Assembly (NCBI GenBank): GCA_023663145.1 | Contig: JAMPHZ010000019.1 | Coordinates: 1-55,664 of the forward strand | Reading direction: 5' to 3' | Source: Odoribacter sp. | Lineage (GTDB): Bacteria; Bacteroidota; Bacteroidia; Bacteroidales; Muribaculaceae | DNA: 55,664 nucleotides | Shown here: piece after piece, positions 1 through 8,203 of the stretch | How positions within the stretch are numbered: position 1 is the first letter of the stretch | Layout: the number at the start of each line of letters is the position of its first letter | Made by a program: the position numbers and the translations under genes | The notes under the pieces: model-generated | The model's input: the letters and a program-made list of their open reading frames with translations, nothing else | Databases searched by the model: none | Told to the model about the DNA's origin: nothing

Positions 1-580
1 CCATTTCGCCTTCAACCATCATGATGTTGTCGTAGGTGGCGCCGACCATTAATTCCATGTCGGCGTTTTCGAGTTGTTCGTAGGTGGGATCGATGACAAA
101 CTTGCCGTCGATGCGTGCCACGCGCACTTCGCTGATAGGTCCGTTAAATGGGATGTCGCTCACAGCCAGGGCTGCTGATGCAGCGAGACCGGCGAGGGCG
201 TCGGGCATTTCAACGCCATCGGCCGAATACATGGTTATGTTTACAAAAGTGTCGGCGTGGTAATTGTCAGGAAAGAGGGGGCGGAGCACGCGGTCAACGA
301 GGCGGGATGTAAGGATCTCGTAGTCGCTGGCGCGGCCTTCGCGTTTTAGGAAGCCGCCGGGGAAGCGGCCGTTTGATGAAAATTTTTCTTTGTACTCAAC
401 TGTCAGGGGCATGAAGTCAACACCTTCTCCGGCTTCCTTTGCCGAGCATACAGTGGCAAGGAGCATGGTGTTGCCCATGCGGAGTTCTACCGCTCCATCG
501 GCTTGCTTGGCAAGTTTGCCGGTCTCGAGTGTGATTGTGCGACCGTCGGCAAGCTCAATGGTTTTTTTGATTGGATTCAT
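1..580 (-). CDS. pnp: Polynucleotide phosphorylase, N-terminal part (cut by window edge)
   Basis: This is the first ~193 residues of PNPase, the phosphorolytic 3'-5' exoribonuclease of RNA decay. The start is the ATG at 580-578. The translation opens [19 protein letters not shown] and continues with [34 protein letters not shown] and [13 protein letters not shown], the hallmark segments of the first RNase PH domain. The frame stays open to position 1, so the second RNase PH, KH and S1 domains lie outside the window. It is separated from the neighbouring Bax-inhibitor gene by a perfect hairpin, so it has its own transcription unit. A TACCTTTG promoter box lies about 45 bp upstream. The family assignment is secure; only completeness is unknown. 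Confidence 0.93.
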   Translation of the reverse strand, partial: MNPIKKTIELADGRTITLETGKLAKQADGAVELRMGNTMLLATVCSAKEAGEGVDFMPLTVEYKEKFSSNGRFPGGFLKREGRASDYEILTSRLVDRVLRPLFPDNYHADTFVNITMYSADGVEMPDALAGLAASAALAVSDIPFNGPISEVRVARIDGKFVIDPTYEQLENADMELMVGATYDNIMMVEGEM

Positions 581-622
581 AAAATGCTTTATAATTGTTT
601 TGTATCTTCTTGATAAATCGCG

Positions 623-630
623 CAAAGGTA
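623..630 (-). promoter_or_regulatory. Putative pnp promoter -7 box
   Basis: The minus strand reads TACCTTTG, an exact match to the Bacteroidota -7 consensus TAnnTTTG, 43 bp upstream of the pnp ATG. I see no good TTTG -33 element at 19-21 bp, so the call rests on the -7 box and position only. Confidence 0.4.
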
Positions 631-744
631 AGAAAAAAAACTCATATTTCCTTGCGCTTAGGCATTTATTCACCAAATTTGGCTAAAAATGCGAGCTTTT
701 GTAAAGTAAAACGGTGCATATCAAAGATAAACCGCTCTCATGTG

Positions 745-788
745 ATGAAAAAGCACATCAGGCGTATGTGCCGGATGTGCTTTTTCAT
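745..788 (-). terminator. Rho-independent terminator after the Bax-inhibitor gene
   Basis: A perfect 15-bp stem (745-759 with 774-788) and a 14-nt loop, with a run of five T at the 3' side of the stem. It lies 22 bp past the stop of the Bax-inhibitor gene. The A/T runs are symmetrical, so it could work in both directions. It insulates the upstream unit from pnp. Confidence 0.8.
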
Positions 789-810
789 ATTGACGTTTGA
801 GCCTGTTGGA

Positions 811-1515
811 TCAGTCTCTGTTTCCGAAGAAGCGGAGGAGATAGAGGAACAGGTTTATGAAGTCAAGGTATAGGGATAATGCTCCGAGTGTTGCGAGGCG
901 GCCTACTTGGGAAGCAGGCATCATTGAGGCCATATTCTTGATCTGTTGGGTGTCCCAGGCGGTGAGTCCCACGAAGATCAACACGCCGGCCACGCTTATG
1001 ATCCAATCAAGTGTCTCGCTGTGCGTGAATATGTTGACCAAGGAGGCTATTATCAGTCCGATGAGGGCCATGAATAATATATTGCCAATCTTTGATAAGT
1101 CCTGACGTGTGGTGTATCCGAAGACACTCATCGCTCCGAACGTGCCGGCTGTGATGAAGAATGTCTTGGCGATGGAGGTGTGGGTGTATACCCAGAATAT
1201 GGGCGCAAGCATGAGACCGTTGACAACGGCAAACAGGTAGAACAGTCCTGTGGCTGTGGGTGATGACAGTTTGTTGATTCCGGCTGAGATTCCGAATACC
1301 ATGCCAAGCTCGAGCACAATCATTACGATCATGAACCAGCGGTTGGTGAGTGCGAAGTGTTGGAATGCCGGCGATGAGGCGCAGAAGTAGGAGATGAATG
1401 CTGTGATGATCAATGCTATGGTCATCTTCACATACACCTTCTTCATGGCAGCAGCGACCATTGACTGGATGGTGGCGCCGGAATTTTGTGCGGGATAGTT
1501 AGTGTATTGATCCAT
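811..1515 (-). CDS. Bax inhibitor-1 / YccA family membrane protein
   Basis: A 234-residue polytopic inner-membrane protein. After a short polar N-terminus (MDQYTNYPAQ) it has about seven hydrophobic segments, starting near VKMTIALIITAFISYFCA. The family-typical late segment VGLTAWDTQQIK and the final helix ALSLYLDFINLFLYLLRFFG match the BI-1 (UPF0005) signature, in which an Asp pair near the C-terminus forms the pH-sensing leak channel site. Known members are Ca2+-permeable channels or FtsH-associated YccA proteins; the physiological role here is unknown. It starts 19 bp after the argS stop, so it is probably co-transcribed with argS, and ends at a strong terminator. Confidence 0.88.
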   Translation of the reverse strand: MDQYTNYPAQNSGATIQSMVAAAMKKVYVKMTIALIITAFISYFCASSPAFQHFALTNRWFMIVMIVLELGMVFGISAGINKLSSPTATGLFYLFAVVNGLMLAPIFWVYTHTSIAKTFFITAGTFGAMSVFGYTTRQDLSKIGNILFMALIGLIIASLVNIFTHSETLDWIISVAGVLIFVGLTAWDTQQIKNMASMMPASQVGRLATLGALSLYLDFINLFLYLLRFFGNRD

Positions 1516-1534
1516 AATAGGGAGATTTTAGAAG

Positions 1535-3331
1535 TTACATACGTTCGGGAACACGGATGCCAAGAAGACTCATTGCGGCAGATACGGTGCGCGCTGTTGT
1601 GGCTGTTAGGCACAGACGCAGGGCGAGCAGGGCCGGATCGTCGACGCGTAGTATCGGGCAGTCGTGGTAAAATTGGTTGTATTCTTTCACAAGATCGTAA
1701 GCGTAGTTGGCAACGAGGGCCGGGGAGTAGGAACGGCCGGCTTCTGCTACAATTGCAGGGAAATCGCTCAAGCGTTGGATAAGTGAGATTTCGCGTTCGC
1801 AAGGCTCTACAGTCGAGTAATCTGTGTCGCCTGCTGTGTGGCCTTCTGCCTCGGCTTTGCGTAGCACGGATTTCATTCGTGCATATGCGTACTGGATGAA
1901 TGGGCCGGTGTTGCCGTTGAAGTCGATAGATTCCTCCGGGTTGAACATCATGTTTTTGCGGGGGTCAACCTTCAACAGGAAATATTTCAAAGCTCCAAGG
2001 CCTACGATTTCGGCCACGCGGTCCTTTTCATCATTGTCAAGTCCTTGAATCTTGCCCATTTCGTCGCTTACCCGGCGGGCTTCAGCTACCATATCGGCCA
2101 TGAGGTCATCGGCATCGACAACCGTGCCTTCGCGGCTTTTCATCTTGCCTGACGGCAGTTCTACCATTCCGTAGGAGAAGTGCACAAGGTCTTTCCCCCA
2201 TTTGAATCCGAGGCGGTCAAGAAGCAGAGAGAGAACCTGGAAGTGGTAGTTCTGCTCGTTGCCTACTACATATATCATCTTATCGATGGGGTAATCGGCA
2301 AAACGCATTTTTGCGGTGCCGATATCCTGGGTCATGTACACAGATGTGCCGTCGGCTCGCAGGAGCAGCTTGTGGTCTAATCCTTCGTCTGTAAGGTCAG
2401 CCCATACGGATCCGTCATCCTTTCGGTACATGAGACCTTTTTCAAGGCCTTCGAGGACCTTTTCCTTTCCTTGCAGGTAGGTTTGCGATTCGTAATAGAT
2501 TTTATCGAAATCTACTCCCATGCGCTTGTAGGTTTCATCGAATCCGGCGTATACCCAGGAGTTCATCATTTCCCACAGTTTACGCACGTTTTCGTCGCCG
2601 GCTTCCCATTGGCGCAGCATCTCGCGGGCCTCGGCCATGAGTGTGGATGCGGCTTCGGCATCTTCCTTAGACAGGCTTTTTTCTTCCATCAGTGATGCGA
2701 CTTCTGCACGGAAGTGTTTGTCGAAAGCTACGTAGAAATCGCCTATGAGGTGGTCGCCTTTCACACCGCGTGACTCAGGTGTGGCACCGTTTCCCCATTT
2801 CTGCCATGCGAGCATTGATTTGCATATGTGGATGCCGCGGTCGTTTACAATATTGGTCTTAACCACGCGGTTGCCGCAAGCCTTGAGTATTTCGGCAAGG
2901 CTGTAGCCGAGAAGGTTGTTGCGCACATGCCCCAGATGAAGGGGTTTGTTGGTGTTGGGCGAGGAATATTCAACCATCACCAGCGGTGACTGAGATGTTG
3001 GGTCGGTAAAGCCAAAGCGGTCGTCGGCGTATATGGCGGCGAGCACGCCGTTCCAGTATCGGGGTTCAACCACTATGTTGAGAAAGCCTTTTACGGCATT
3101 GAAATCGGCAACGACTTCTTCATTTTCTTTTAGCCAGGTCCCAATTTCGGCAGCTACGGCTTCGGGAGCCTTTCGGGCGGCTTTTACCCATGGAAAAACC
3201 ACAACAGTAACGTTGCCCTCGAATTCACGGCGGGTGGCCTGAAGGGCAATCGACTCAGGAGTGCTGTCAACCCCATATAAGGATTTAACAGCTTTAGACA
3301 CAGCTGATTGTATGATTTTATCTATTGACAT
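1535..3331 (-). CDS. argS: Arginyl-tRNA synthetase
   Basis: A 598-residue class I synthetase that charges tRNA-Arg; length is normal for the family. The N-terminal Add-1 domain is followed by the catalytic HIGH-type motif HLGHVRNN at residues 132-139, in the ArgRS-specific context SPNTNKPLHLGH. The KMSKS-type region is replaced by GKMKSREGTVV, a variant usual in this enzyme. The DALR anticodon-binding domain closes the protein and ends in the family-typical LLGIRVPERM. It is probably transcribed from a TATATTTG box just upstream and leads the argS/Bax-inhibitor pair. Confidence 0.97.
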   Translation of the reverse strand: MSIDKIIQSAVSKAVKSLYGVDSTPESIALQATRREFEGNVTVVVFPWVKAARKAPEAVAAEIGTWLKENEEVVADFNAVKGFLNIVVEPRYWNGVLAAIYADDRFGFTDPTSQSPLVMVEYSSPNTNKPLHLGHVRNNLLGYSLAEILKACGNRVVKTNIVNDRGIHICKSMLAWQKWGNGATPESRGVKGDHLIGDFYVAFDKHFRAEVASLMEEKSLSKEDAEAASTLMAEAREMLRQWEAGDENVRKLWEMMNSWVYAGFDETYKRMGVDFDKIYYESQTYLQGKEKVLEGLEKGLMYRKDDGSVWADLTDEGLDHKLLLRADGTSVYMTQDIGTAKMRFADYPIDKMIYVVGNEQNYHFQVLSLLLDRLGFKWGKDLVHFSYGMVELPSGKMKSREGTVVDADDLMADMVAEARRVSDEMGKIQGLDNDEKDRVAEIVGLGALKYFLLKVDPRKNMMFNPEESIDFNGNTGPFIQYAYARMKSVLRKAEAEGHTAGDTDYSTVEPCEREISLIQRLSDFPAIVAEAGRSYSPALVANYAYDLVKEYNQFYHDCPILRVDDPALLALRLCLTATTARTVSAAMSLLGIRVPERM

Positions 3332-3358
3332 TCTAAAAAATGATTAAGTTTCAATCTG

Positions 3359-3366
3359 CAAATATA
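3359..3366 (-). promoter_or_regulatory. Putative argS promoter -7 box
   Basis: TATATTTG on the minus strand fits TAnnTTTG, 28 bp upstream of the argS ATG. It lies downstream of the hairpin that ends the tRNA/rpsT unit, so argS seems to have its own promoter. No clear -33 element. Confidence 0.4.
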
Positions 3367-3450
3367 CGAAAAAAGCGACACATAATGGGCGGAAGTATCG
3401 CAATGAATGTTTAAAAAGATGAATAAATCGGAAAACAGTGAAACGAAAGA

Positions 3451-3478
3451 TCCCCGTCGCTGATAAAAGCGACAGGGA
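3451..3478 (-). terminator. Hairpin terminator after the rpsT/tRNA-Glu cluster
   Basis: An 11-bp stem (3451-3461 with 3468-3478) containing one G-U wobble on the minus-strand RNA, with a T-rich 3' flank (ATCTTTCGTTTC). It lies 8 bp past the 3' end of the second tRNA-Glu, so it probably ends the tRNA-rpsT-tRNA transcript. Confidence 0.6.
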
Positions 3479-3486
3479 ATCAGTCG

Positions 3487-3558
3487 TAGCCCATAGCAGA
3501 ATCGAACTGCTCTTTCAAGAATGAAAATCTTGCGTCCTAACCGATAGACGAATGGGCC
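3487..3558 (-). tRNA. tRNA-Glu (anticodon TTC), copy 2
   Basis: A full cloverleaf can be drawn: acceptor GGCCCAT paired with ATGGGCT (G-U closing pair), D-arm with GGTTAGGAC, anticodon stem CAAGA/TCTTG around loop TTTTCAT (anticodon UUC), and T-arm AGCAG-TTCGATT-CTGCT. CCA is not encoded. It is identical over the whole gene to the copy at 3914-3985. Confidence 0.95.
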
Positions 3559-3622
3559 AAAAATCTCTAAAAACTCAAATTATGAAAGCTTATGGCGCCG
3601 CTTGGGTGCCTGAGCTAAGAAA

Positions 3623-3880
3623 TCAAGCGCCAAGCTTGGCTATGTGGTGAGCGAGCTTGCTCTTGAGGTTGGCGGCTTTATTCTTGGAGATTGCCTTCTT
3701 TGATGCAAGACGGTCGAGCATGGCACCTACAGTGCGGAACTTTGATTCTGCTTCTGCTTTGTCGGTGATTTTGCGCAGGTTGCGAACAGCGTTACGGGCA
3801 GTCTTTGCATAGTAACGGTTACGCAGACGGCGGCTCTCAGTCTGGCGGATTCTTTTTAATGATGACTTATGGTTTGCCAT
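3623..3880 (-). CDS. rpsT: 30S ribosomal protein S20
   Basis: An 85-residue, very basic, Ala/Lys-rich helical protein, the usual length for S20, which binds the 5' domain of 16S rRNA. The opening [15 protein letters not shown] and the later [24 protein letters not shown] are diagnostic. The gene sits between two identical tRNA-Glu genes on the same strand (33 bp from the upstream one, 64 bp to the downstream one). The simplest reading is one transcript processed to free both tRNAs and the rpsT mRNA. No separate promoter box was found between the upstream tRNA and rpsT. Confidence 0.97.
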   Translation of the reverse strand: MANHKSSLKRIRQTESRRLRNRYYAKTARNAVRNLRKITDKAEAESKFRTVGAMLDRLASKKAISKNKAANLKSKLAHHIAKLGA

Positions 3881-3913
3881 GTCAGATTATTAGTTTTATT
3901 ATTTTTTTATTTG

Positions 3914-3985
3914 TAGCCCATAGCAGAATCGAACTGCTCTTTCAAGAATGAAAATCTTGCGTCCTAACCGATAGACGAATGGGCC
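3914..3985 (-). tRNA. tRNA-Glu (anticodon TTC), copy 1
   Basis: Same cloverleaf and sequence as the copy at 3487-3558, with anticodon loop TTTTCAT giving UUC. CCA is not encoded. It lies upstream of rpsT, followed by an A/T-rich spacer of about 33 bp. Confidence 0.95.
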
Positions 3986-4072
3986 GTCGGTGCGTTTAGC
4001 GGTGCAAAGTTATAAACTTTTTTTGTTGTGACAAAGAAAAATGCGAAAAAAATGTGATTTCTCCGGTTTTTA

Positions 4073-5263
4073 TCAGTTTGCGGGATTTTTTTCAGCCAGT
4101 TTGGTGATGCTTGAGCCGGTTGGAGATTGGAATACGGACAGGCCGAAACGGTTTATTGTGGCATATATTATGTCGAAGATGTCACATATATCGTTTTCAT
4201 AACGTTGCCATTCGACAGTGCGGGTGAAGAAGTAAAGCTGTAGAGGTAGTCCTGTGGCAGTCGGTTCGAGCTGGCGCACCATGTGAAGCATGTCGGAATT
4301 GATGCGTGGATCGGTGTCGAGCAGATGTTCAATCCATTTGCGCAACAGGGTCAGGTTGACTGTATGCCTGGCTGTGTTGATGTCGGTCTCCTTGATAAAT
4401 CCATCGGCCGCAAGACTCTTCAGCTCGGCATGTGAGTAATGGCGTACACTGCTGAGGTCAATAGGAATCGAGCGTTCGCACCGGCGTCCCCCGCTATAGC
4501 GCATGGCCTCATAATTCCGGAATGAGTCACTTATAAGGGAGTAGGGCGGTATGGTTGAGATTGAATTATCCCAATTCCGCACCTTGACTGTAGTGAGAGA
4601 TACATCTATCACTTCGCCGTTGGCATTGTGGCGCTCGGCGACTATCCAGTCACCGCGGTGGAGCATCTTGTTGGCGGATAGCTGGATTGATGCTACAAGA
4701 CCCAGGATGGTGTCGCGGAAAACCAACATCAGTACTGCAGCTGATGCGCCGATGGTTGTAAGTATGACGACCGGCTCTCGCCCGATAATAATGCTTATTG
4801 CAACAATAGCTCCAAGTGCGATGGCAATTAGCTTGAGCATCTGGAATATGCCCTTTACGGCGTATGCTTTGGTATTTTCACGCAGGCTTAGAGCTGTGTA
4901 CATGTTGCCCAGGAATATGGTGATGATCCTGACTGCGGTGGCAAGAATGTATAGTGATGTCAGTTTCGAGAGCCACAGATGGGCAAACTGGGATGACTCA
5001 AATAGCCCCGGCAGCATGTATTTGACTGCGATAGCCGGTGCGAGTTGCGCCACGGCAGTCAGCATAGCAGTGTTCAGCAGATGGTCGTCCCATGTAGTTT
5101 TGCTTGAGGCTACGGCGCGTTCTATGGCTATGAGGAACAGTTTTGTGATATAGTAAACTGCCACAGCTACCGCGGCTATCATCGCGCACATGAGACAATC
5201 TGTAAGCCAGGCCGGGTATCCGGCAAGCCATTTGTCGAGTATTGCTTCTCTGAGTTGTTCCAT
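4073..5263 (-). CDS. MscS-family mechanosensitive ion channel (YbdG-like)
   Basis: A 396-residue inner-membrane protein. Hydrophobic helices lie near residues 20-45, 70-85, 98-118 and 135-165, followed by the pore-helix/beta region ILTTIGASAAVLMLVFRDTILGLVASIQLSANKMLHRGDWIV. That stretch and the downstream GEVIDVSLTTVKVRNWDNSISTIPPYSLI are the MscS beta-domain signature in its YbdG form. These channels release solutes on hypo-osmotic shock. It starts 9 bp after the recO stop, at the distal end of the efflux/lpxA/recO unit. A second osmotic valve, mscL, lies at 44477-44911. Confidence 0.9.
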   Translation of the reverse strand: MEQLREAILDKWLAGYPAWLTDCLMCAMIAAVAVAVYYITKLFLIAIERAVASSKTTWDDHLLNTAMLTAVAQLAPAIAVKYMLPGLFESSQFAHLWLSKLTSLYILATAVRIITIFLGNMYTALSLRENTKAYAVKGIFQMLKLIAIALGAIVAISIIIGREPVVILTTIGASAAVLMLVFRDTILGLVASIQLSANKMLHRGDWIVAERHNANGEVIDVSLTTVKVRNWDNSISTIPPYSLISDSFRNYEAMRYSGGRRCERSIPIDLSSVRHYSHAELKSLAADGFIKETDINTARHTVNLTLLRKWIEHLLDTDPRINSDMLHMVRQLEPTATGLPLQLYFFTRTVEWQRYENDICDIFDIIYATINRFGLSVFQSPTGSSITKLAEKNPAN

Positions 5264-5272
5264 GTCTGATAT

Positions 5273-6004
5273 TTAAAAGATGTCGTAGACCACCTGTAAA
5301 GAGTTCAGATAATCAAGTGATGTGTGATGGATTGAATAGTAGCGCAGCACTGTTTCAAGAGCGGCCCGACGAGTCTCGCGTGGAATACTCAGTCGCTCGC
5401 TGTTTGAGTAGTCAAGACGTGCAAGTAATGCGGCAAAGCCCGCTTGTCGTGTGTCAAGGGTGAGCGAGCTGACCGGCGCGGAGGATCTGAAAATGCCGTC
5501 GCGCATATCAAGCACGCGGCCGTCTTGCCATGCCCCCCAATCGGGGCTGATTCCCAATATCTGCCCCAGGCGCATCAGAAAAACGATAGGGAATGAGGCG
5601 ACTCCCGCCGGGCGTTTCATCCGGTCAAGCGATGCTATTGAATTAATGAGGAATGTCCATAGAGCACGGTCGGGCGCGCCGGTGCGCAACAACTTCTCAA
5701 GTACTTCGCTCAGGAACAGGGCTACGACAGTCTTGGCCGGGTGAGTTGATGTGGAGGTTGTAATGAATGAGGGGCGTACATCCTTTATGTTAAGTACCTC
5801 GGTGTGGCCCGGCTTTATGTCTACAACGCCTTCGAATACACTAAGCGGCATCATGATAGCACGCCGGCGGCGGGCTTCTCGCCCGGCGCCGGCAGGCACC
5901 GCGAGTGACACGCGGCCAAGGCGGTCACTCCATGCGGTGACAATCGACTTGCGATCGTCATATTTTATGGTGCGCAGTGCTATACAACAGAGTGGTTGGT
6001 ACAC
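5273..6004 (-). CDS. recO: DNA repair protein RecO
   Basis: A 243-residue RecO, which promotes RecA loading in the RecFOR pathway. The N-terminal OB-fold is recognisable (ALRTIKYDDRKSIVTAWSDRLGRVSLAVPAG), followed by a helical domain containing TVVALFLSEVLEKLLR. The zinc-finger cysteines of some RecO proteins are absent, as is usual in Bacteroidota. The start is a GTG placed directly after the TAA of lpxA with no spacer, so translation is probably coupled. No in-frame ATG upstream could serve. The assignment rests on the overall pattern, as RecO is poorly conserved. Confidence 0.85.
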   Translation of the reverse strand: MYQPLCCIALRTIKYDDRKSIVTAWSDRLGRVSLAVPAGAGREARRRRAIMMPLSVFEGVVDIKPGHTEVLNIKDVRPSFITTSTSTHPAKTVVALFLSEVLEKLLRTGAPDRALWTFLINSIASLDRMKRPAGVASFPIVFLMRLGQILGISPDWGAWQDGRVLDMRDGIFRSSAPVSSLTLDTRQAGFAALLARLDYSNSERLSIPRETRRAALETVLRYYSIHHTSLDYLNSLQVVYDIF

Positions 6005-6793
6005 TTAATCGGTAACGTTGGATGTGCCGACTATCCGGTTGTTGTTGCCACGGATGAAGTTGATTATTTCATCGCGCACAGCTGATTTGTCAATGTCGGC
6101 CTCGATGCGTGCCAAAGCATTGTAAAGAGAGCTGCCGGACTGGTATATAAGACGGTATGCCTTTGCTATGACGTCTATGGCTTCTTCCGGAAAAGCGGCA
6201 TGTTTGCCCAGGACAATCGAGTTCACTCCGTAATATGATGCAGGGTTGTGTGCGATGATCACATATGGGGGTACATGAGTACTTATACGGCAGCCGCCTT
6301 TTACAAGGGCCAGGCAACCTACGTGTACACCTTCGTGGAGGATGACGTTCGATGACATGATGGACCCATGGGCAACTTTCACATCGCCGGCAATGGTTAC
6401 ACCGTTGCCGAGCACGCAGTTGGAGGCGATGTGAGTGTCATGACCTATATGTGAATCGGCCATTACAAACGTGTTGTCATCAATGCGTGTGCCGCCGTCA
6501 GGGGTGATGCCGCGGTTGATGATCACGTGTTCGCGTATCACGTTATTGTTGCCGATATAGCAGTGGGTCTTCTGCCCTTTCCATCTGAAGTCCTGTGGAT
6601 CGGCGCCCACGATAGCACCCTGATATACCTTGTTGTCGGTGCCCATGCGGGTGCCGTTCATAATTGATGCATATGGGTATATCTCGCAACGGTCGCCGAT
6701 TTCGACGTCTTTGTCAATGAAAGCGAATGGATGTACTATGACATCTTTGCCGAGTTTCGCGGCGGGATCGACGTAAGCTAAATTGCTGATCAT
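6005..6793 (-). CDS. lpxA: Acyl-ACP--UDP-N-acetylglucosamine O-acyltransferase
   Basis: A 262-residue cytoplasmic enzyme for the first step of lipid A synthesis, moving an R-3-hydroxyacyl chain from ACP to UDP-GlcNAc. Left-handed beta-helix hexapeptide repeats run through residues ~1-190. SHIGHD at 114-119 carries the catalytic His (H118, equivalent to H125 of the E. coli enzyme). GGCRISTHVPPYVI and AYRLIYQSG of the C-terminal helical region are also typical. It lies 18 bp after the outer-membrane factor gene and directly abuts recO, so outer-membrane lipid synthesis shares a transcript with the efflux pump. Confidence 0.95.
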   Translation of the reverse strand: MISNLAYVDPAAKLGKDVIVHPFAFIDKDVEIGDRCEIYPYASIMNGTRMGTDNKVYQGAIVGADPQDFRWKGQKTHCYIGNNNVIREHVIINRGITPDGGTRIDDNTFVMADSHIGHDTHIASNCVLGNGVTIAGDVKVAHGSIMSSNVILHEGVHVGCLALVKGGCRISTHVPPYVIIAHNPASYYGVNSIVLGKHAAFPEEAIDVIAKAYRLIYQSGSSLYNALARIEADIDKSAVRDEIINFIRGNNNRIVGTSNVTD

Positions 6794-6811
6794 AACTGGT
6801 TGTATTTATGG

Positions 6812-8191
6812 TTAACGACCTCCGCCGAGGCTCTGATAAAGATTTATAACTGCCAGGTCGCGGGCACGGTTGCAGTCGATGAGTGAGATCTGGGCGCCGA
6901 GCAATCCTTGTTGGGCGGTGATTACCTGAAGGTAGTCGACATCGCCGGTTGAATATTCAAAGAGGTCTTTGATCATAGACACTGTGGTCTCAAGATCCTG
7001 CACCTGTAATTCGAGGTATTTGGCTTTGTCGATGCTCTTGTCGTATACGGTAAGGGCGTTACTTACTTCTGAAGCCGCATTCAGTAGGGTGTATTCAAAC
7101 GAGTTCAGGGCTGCCTGTTGCTGAGCTTTGGCTGCGCGCAGTGTGGCTATGTTGCGGCCACGCGAGAATATGGGAGCTGCCAGTGAGCCGGCAAGCTGCA
7201 CGAACCAGTCGCCTGGGTTGGATATCATGGAGCCCAGTAGGTTGGTGAAACCTCCGTTGGCTGTGATGGTGAGTCCCGGATAAAAGTTGGCCCGGGCGAG
7301 GTTGGTTGCGTAATATGCCTGGGCGAGAGACATCTCAGAGGCGGCAACGTCGGGGCGCGAGGCGAGCATTGACATTTCCACTCCGTTGGTTGCAAATTCA
7401 GGTGCCGAAAGGTCGCGGTAGGCGTTGACTTCCCATTGTTGGGGCATTACGTTCAGCAGCAGAGACATGGTGTTGTTCAGCTGCACGACAGTCGCTTCAA
7501 GGTCGGTTATTGAACCCAGGATATTGTGATAACTTGCCTGAGCTTGTAATACGCCGGCTTCAGTGGTGCGGCCGGCCTCCTTGAGGTCGCGCATGGTGCT
7601 CACTGTTTCCGCCCAGAGCTTTGAGGTGTTCCGTGATAGTTCAAGCTGACGGTTGACTGCACCAAGCGTATAATATGTGGTGGCAACGGCCGATATGATC
7701 TGCGAGCGAACAGCCTGCTGATATGCCTGTGTCTGCATAAGCGCAGCCTGAGCCGAGCGCTTTGAGTTCAGAAGTTTTCCGAAGATGTCAATTTCCCATG
7801 ACACTTGGGCAGGTAGCTGATAGCTCCAGCCAAAGCTATTGGAGCCGTATTTGGCGCCTGCGCCGTTGGGCGCTATGGCCACCGATGGCAGATAGGCAAG
7901 TTTGGCACCTAACACCTGAGCCTGGGCTGCTTCGACGTTGAGTTGGGCGTTGCGCAGGTTGGTGTTGTTGGCGAGGGCCATGTTGATGTATGATACCAGA
8001 AGAGGATCGGTGAACACATCCTGCCAGGCAAGATTGCCGAATGCCGTGGAGTCAATCTCCTGTGCCAGAGCCTCAGCATAGCTCTTGGTGAGCGGTGTTG
8101 ACGTGGGGGTCTCGTATTTCTGATAAATGTGGCAGCTCGATACGCCTGTGGCAAGCACTATGGCCAGAGCGCCTTTTATTATATTGTTCAT
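6812..8191 (-). CDS. RND efflux outer-membrane factor lipoprotein (TolC/NodT family)
   Basis: A 459-residue OMF that forms the outer-membrane exit duct of a tripartite pump. A lipoprotein signal ends at ATGVSSC (Cys20). Two repeats of the OEP fold follow, with family motifs such as WQDVFTDPLLVSYINMALANNTNLR, SWEIDIFGKLLNSKRSA, RPDVAASEMSLAQAYYATNLARANFYP and LFEYSTGDVDYLQVI. The last motifs and the early Asp/Asn-rich helices are characteristic of the NodT subfamily. It follows the pump gene by 12 bp, in the usual adaptor-pump-OMF order. Confidence 0.95.
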   Translation of the reverse strand: MNNIIKGALAIVLATGVSSCHIYQKYETPTSTPLTKSYAEALAQEIDSTAFGNLAWQDVFTDPLLVSYINMALANNTNLRNAQLNVEAAQAQVLGAKLAYLPSVAIAPNGAGAKYGSNSFGWSYQLPAQVSWEIDIFGKLLNSKRSAQAALMQTQAYQQAVRSQIISAVATTYYTLGAVNRQLELSRNTSKLWAETVSTMRDLKEAGRTTEAGVLQAQASYHNILGSITDLEATVVQLNNTMSLLLNVMPQQWEVNAYRDLSAPEFATNGVEMSMLASRPDVAASEMSLAQAYYATNLARANFYPGLTITANGGFTNLLGSMISNPGDWFVQLAGSLAAPIFSRGRNIATLRAAKAQQQAALNSFEYTLLNAASEVSNALTVYDKSIDKAKYLELQVQDLETTVSMIKDLFEYSTGDVDYLQVITAQQGLLGAQISLIDCNRARDLAVINLYQSLGGGR

Positions 8192-8203
8192 TATTGTAGT
8201 GGC

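Noticed and set aside
3487..3985. Integration site (attL/attR) of a mobile element at the duplicated tRNA-Glu genes
   Set aside because: Only rpsT lies between the two copies, with no integrase or cargo; both tRNAs are full length.
4551..5153. A 200-codon plus-strand open frame
   Set aside because: It lies antisense to the MscS-type channel, which has clear family motifs; the translation has no recognisable domain and is best explained as a shadow of codon bias.
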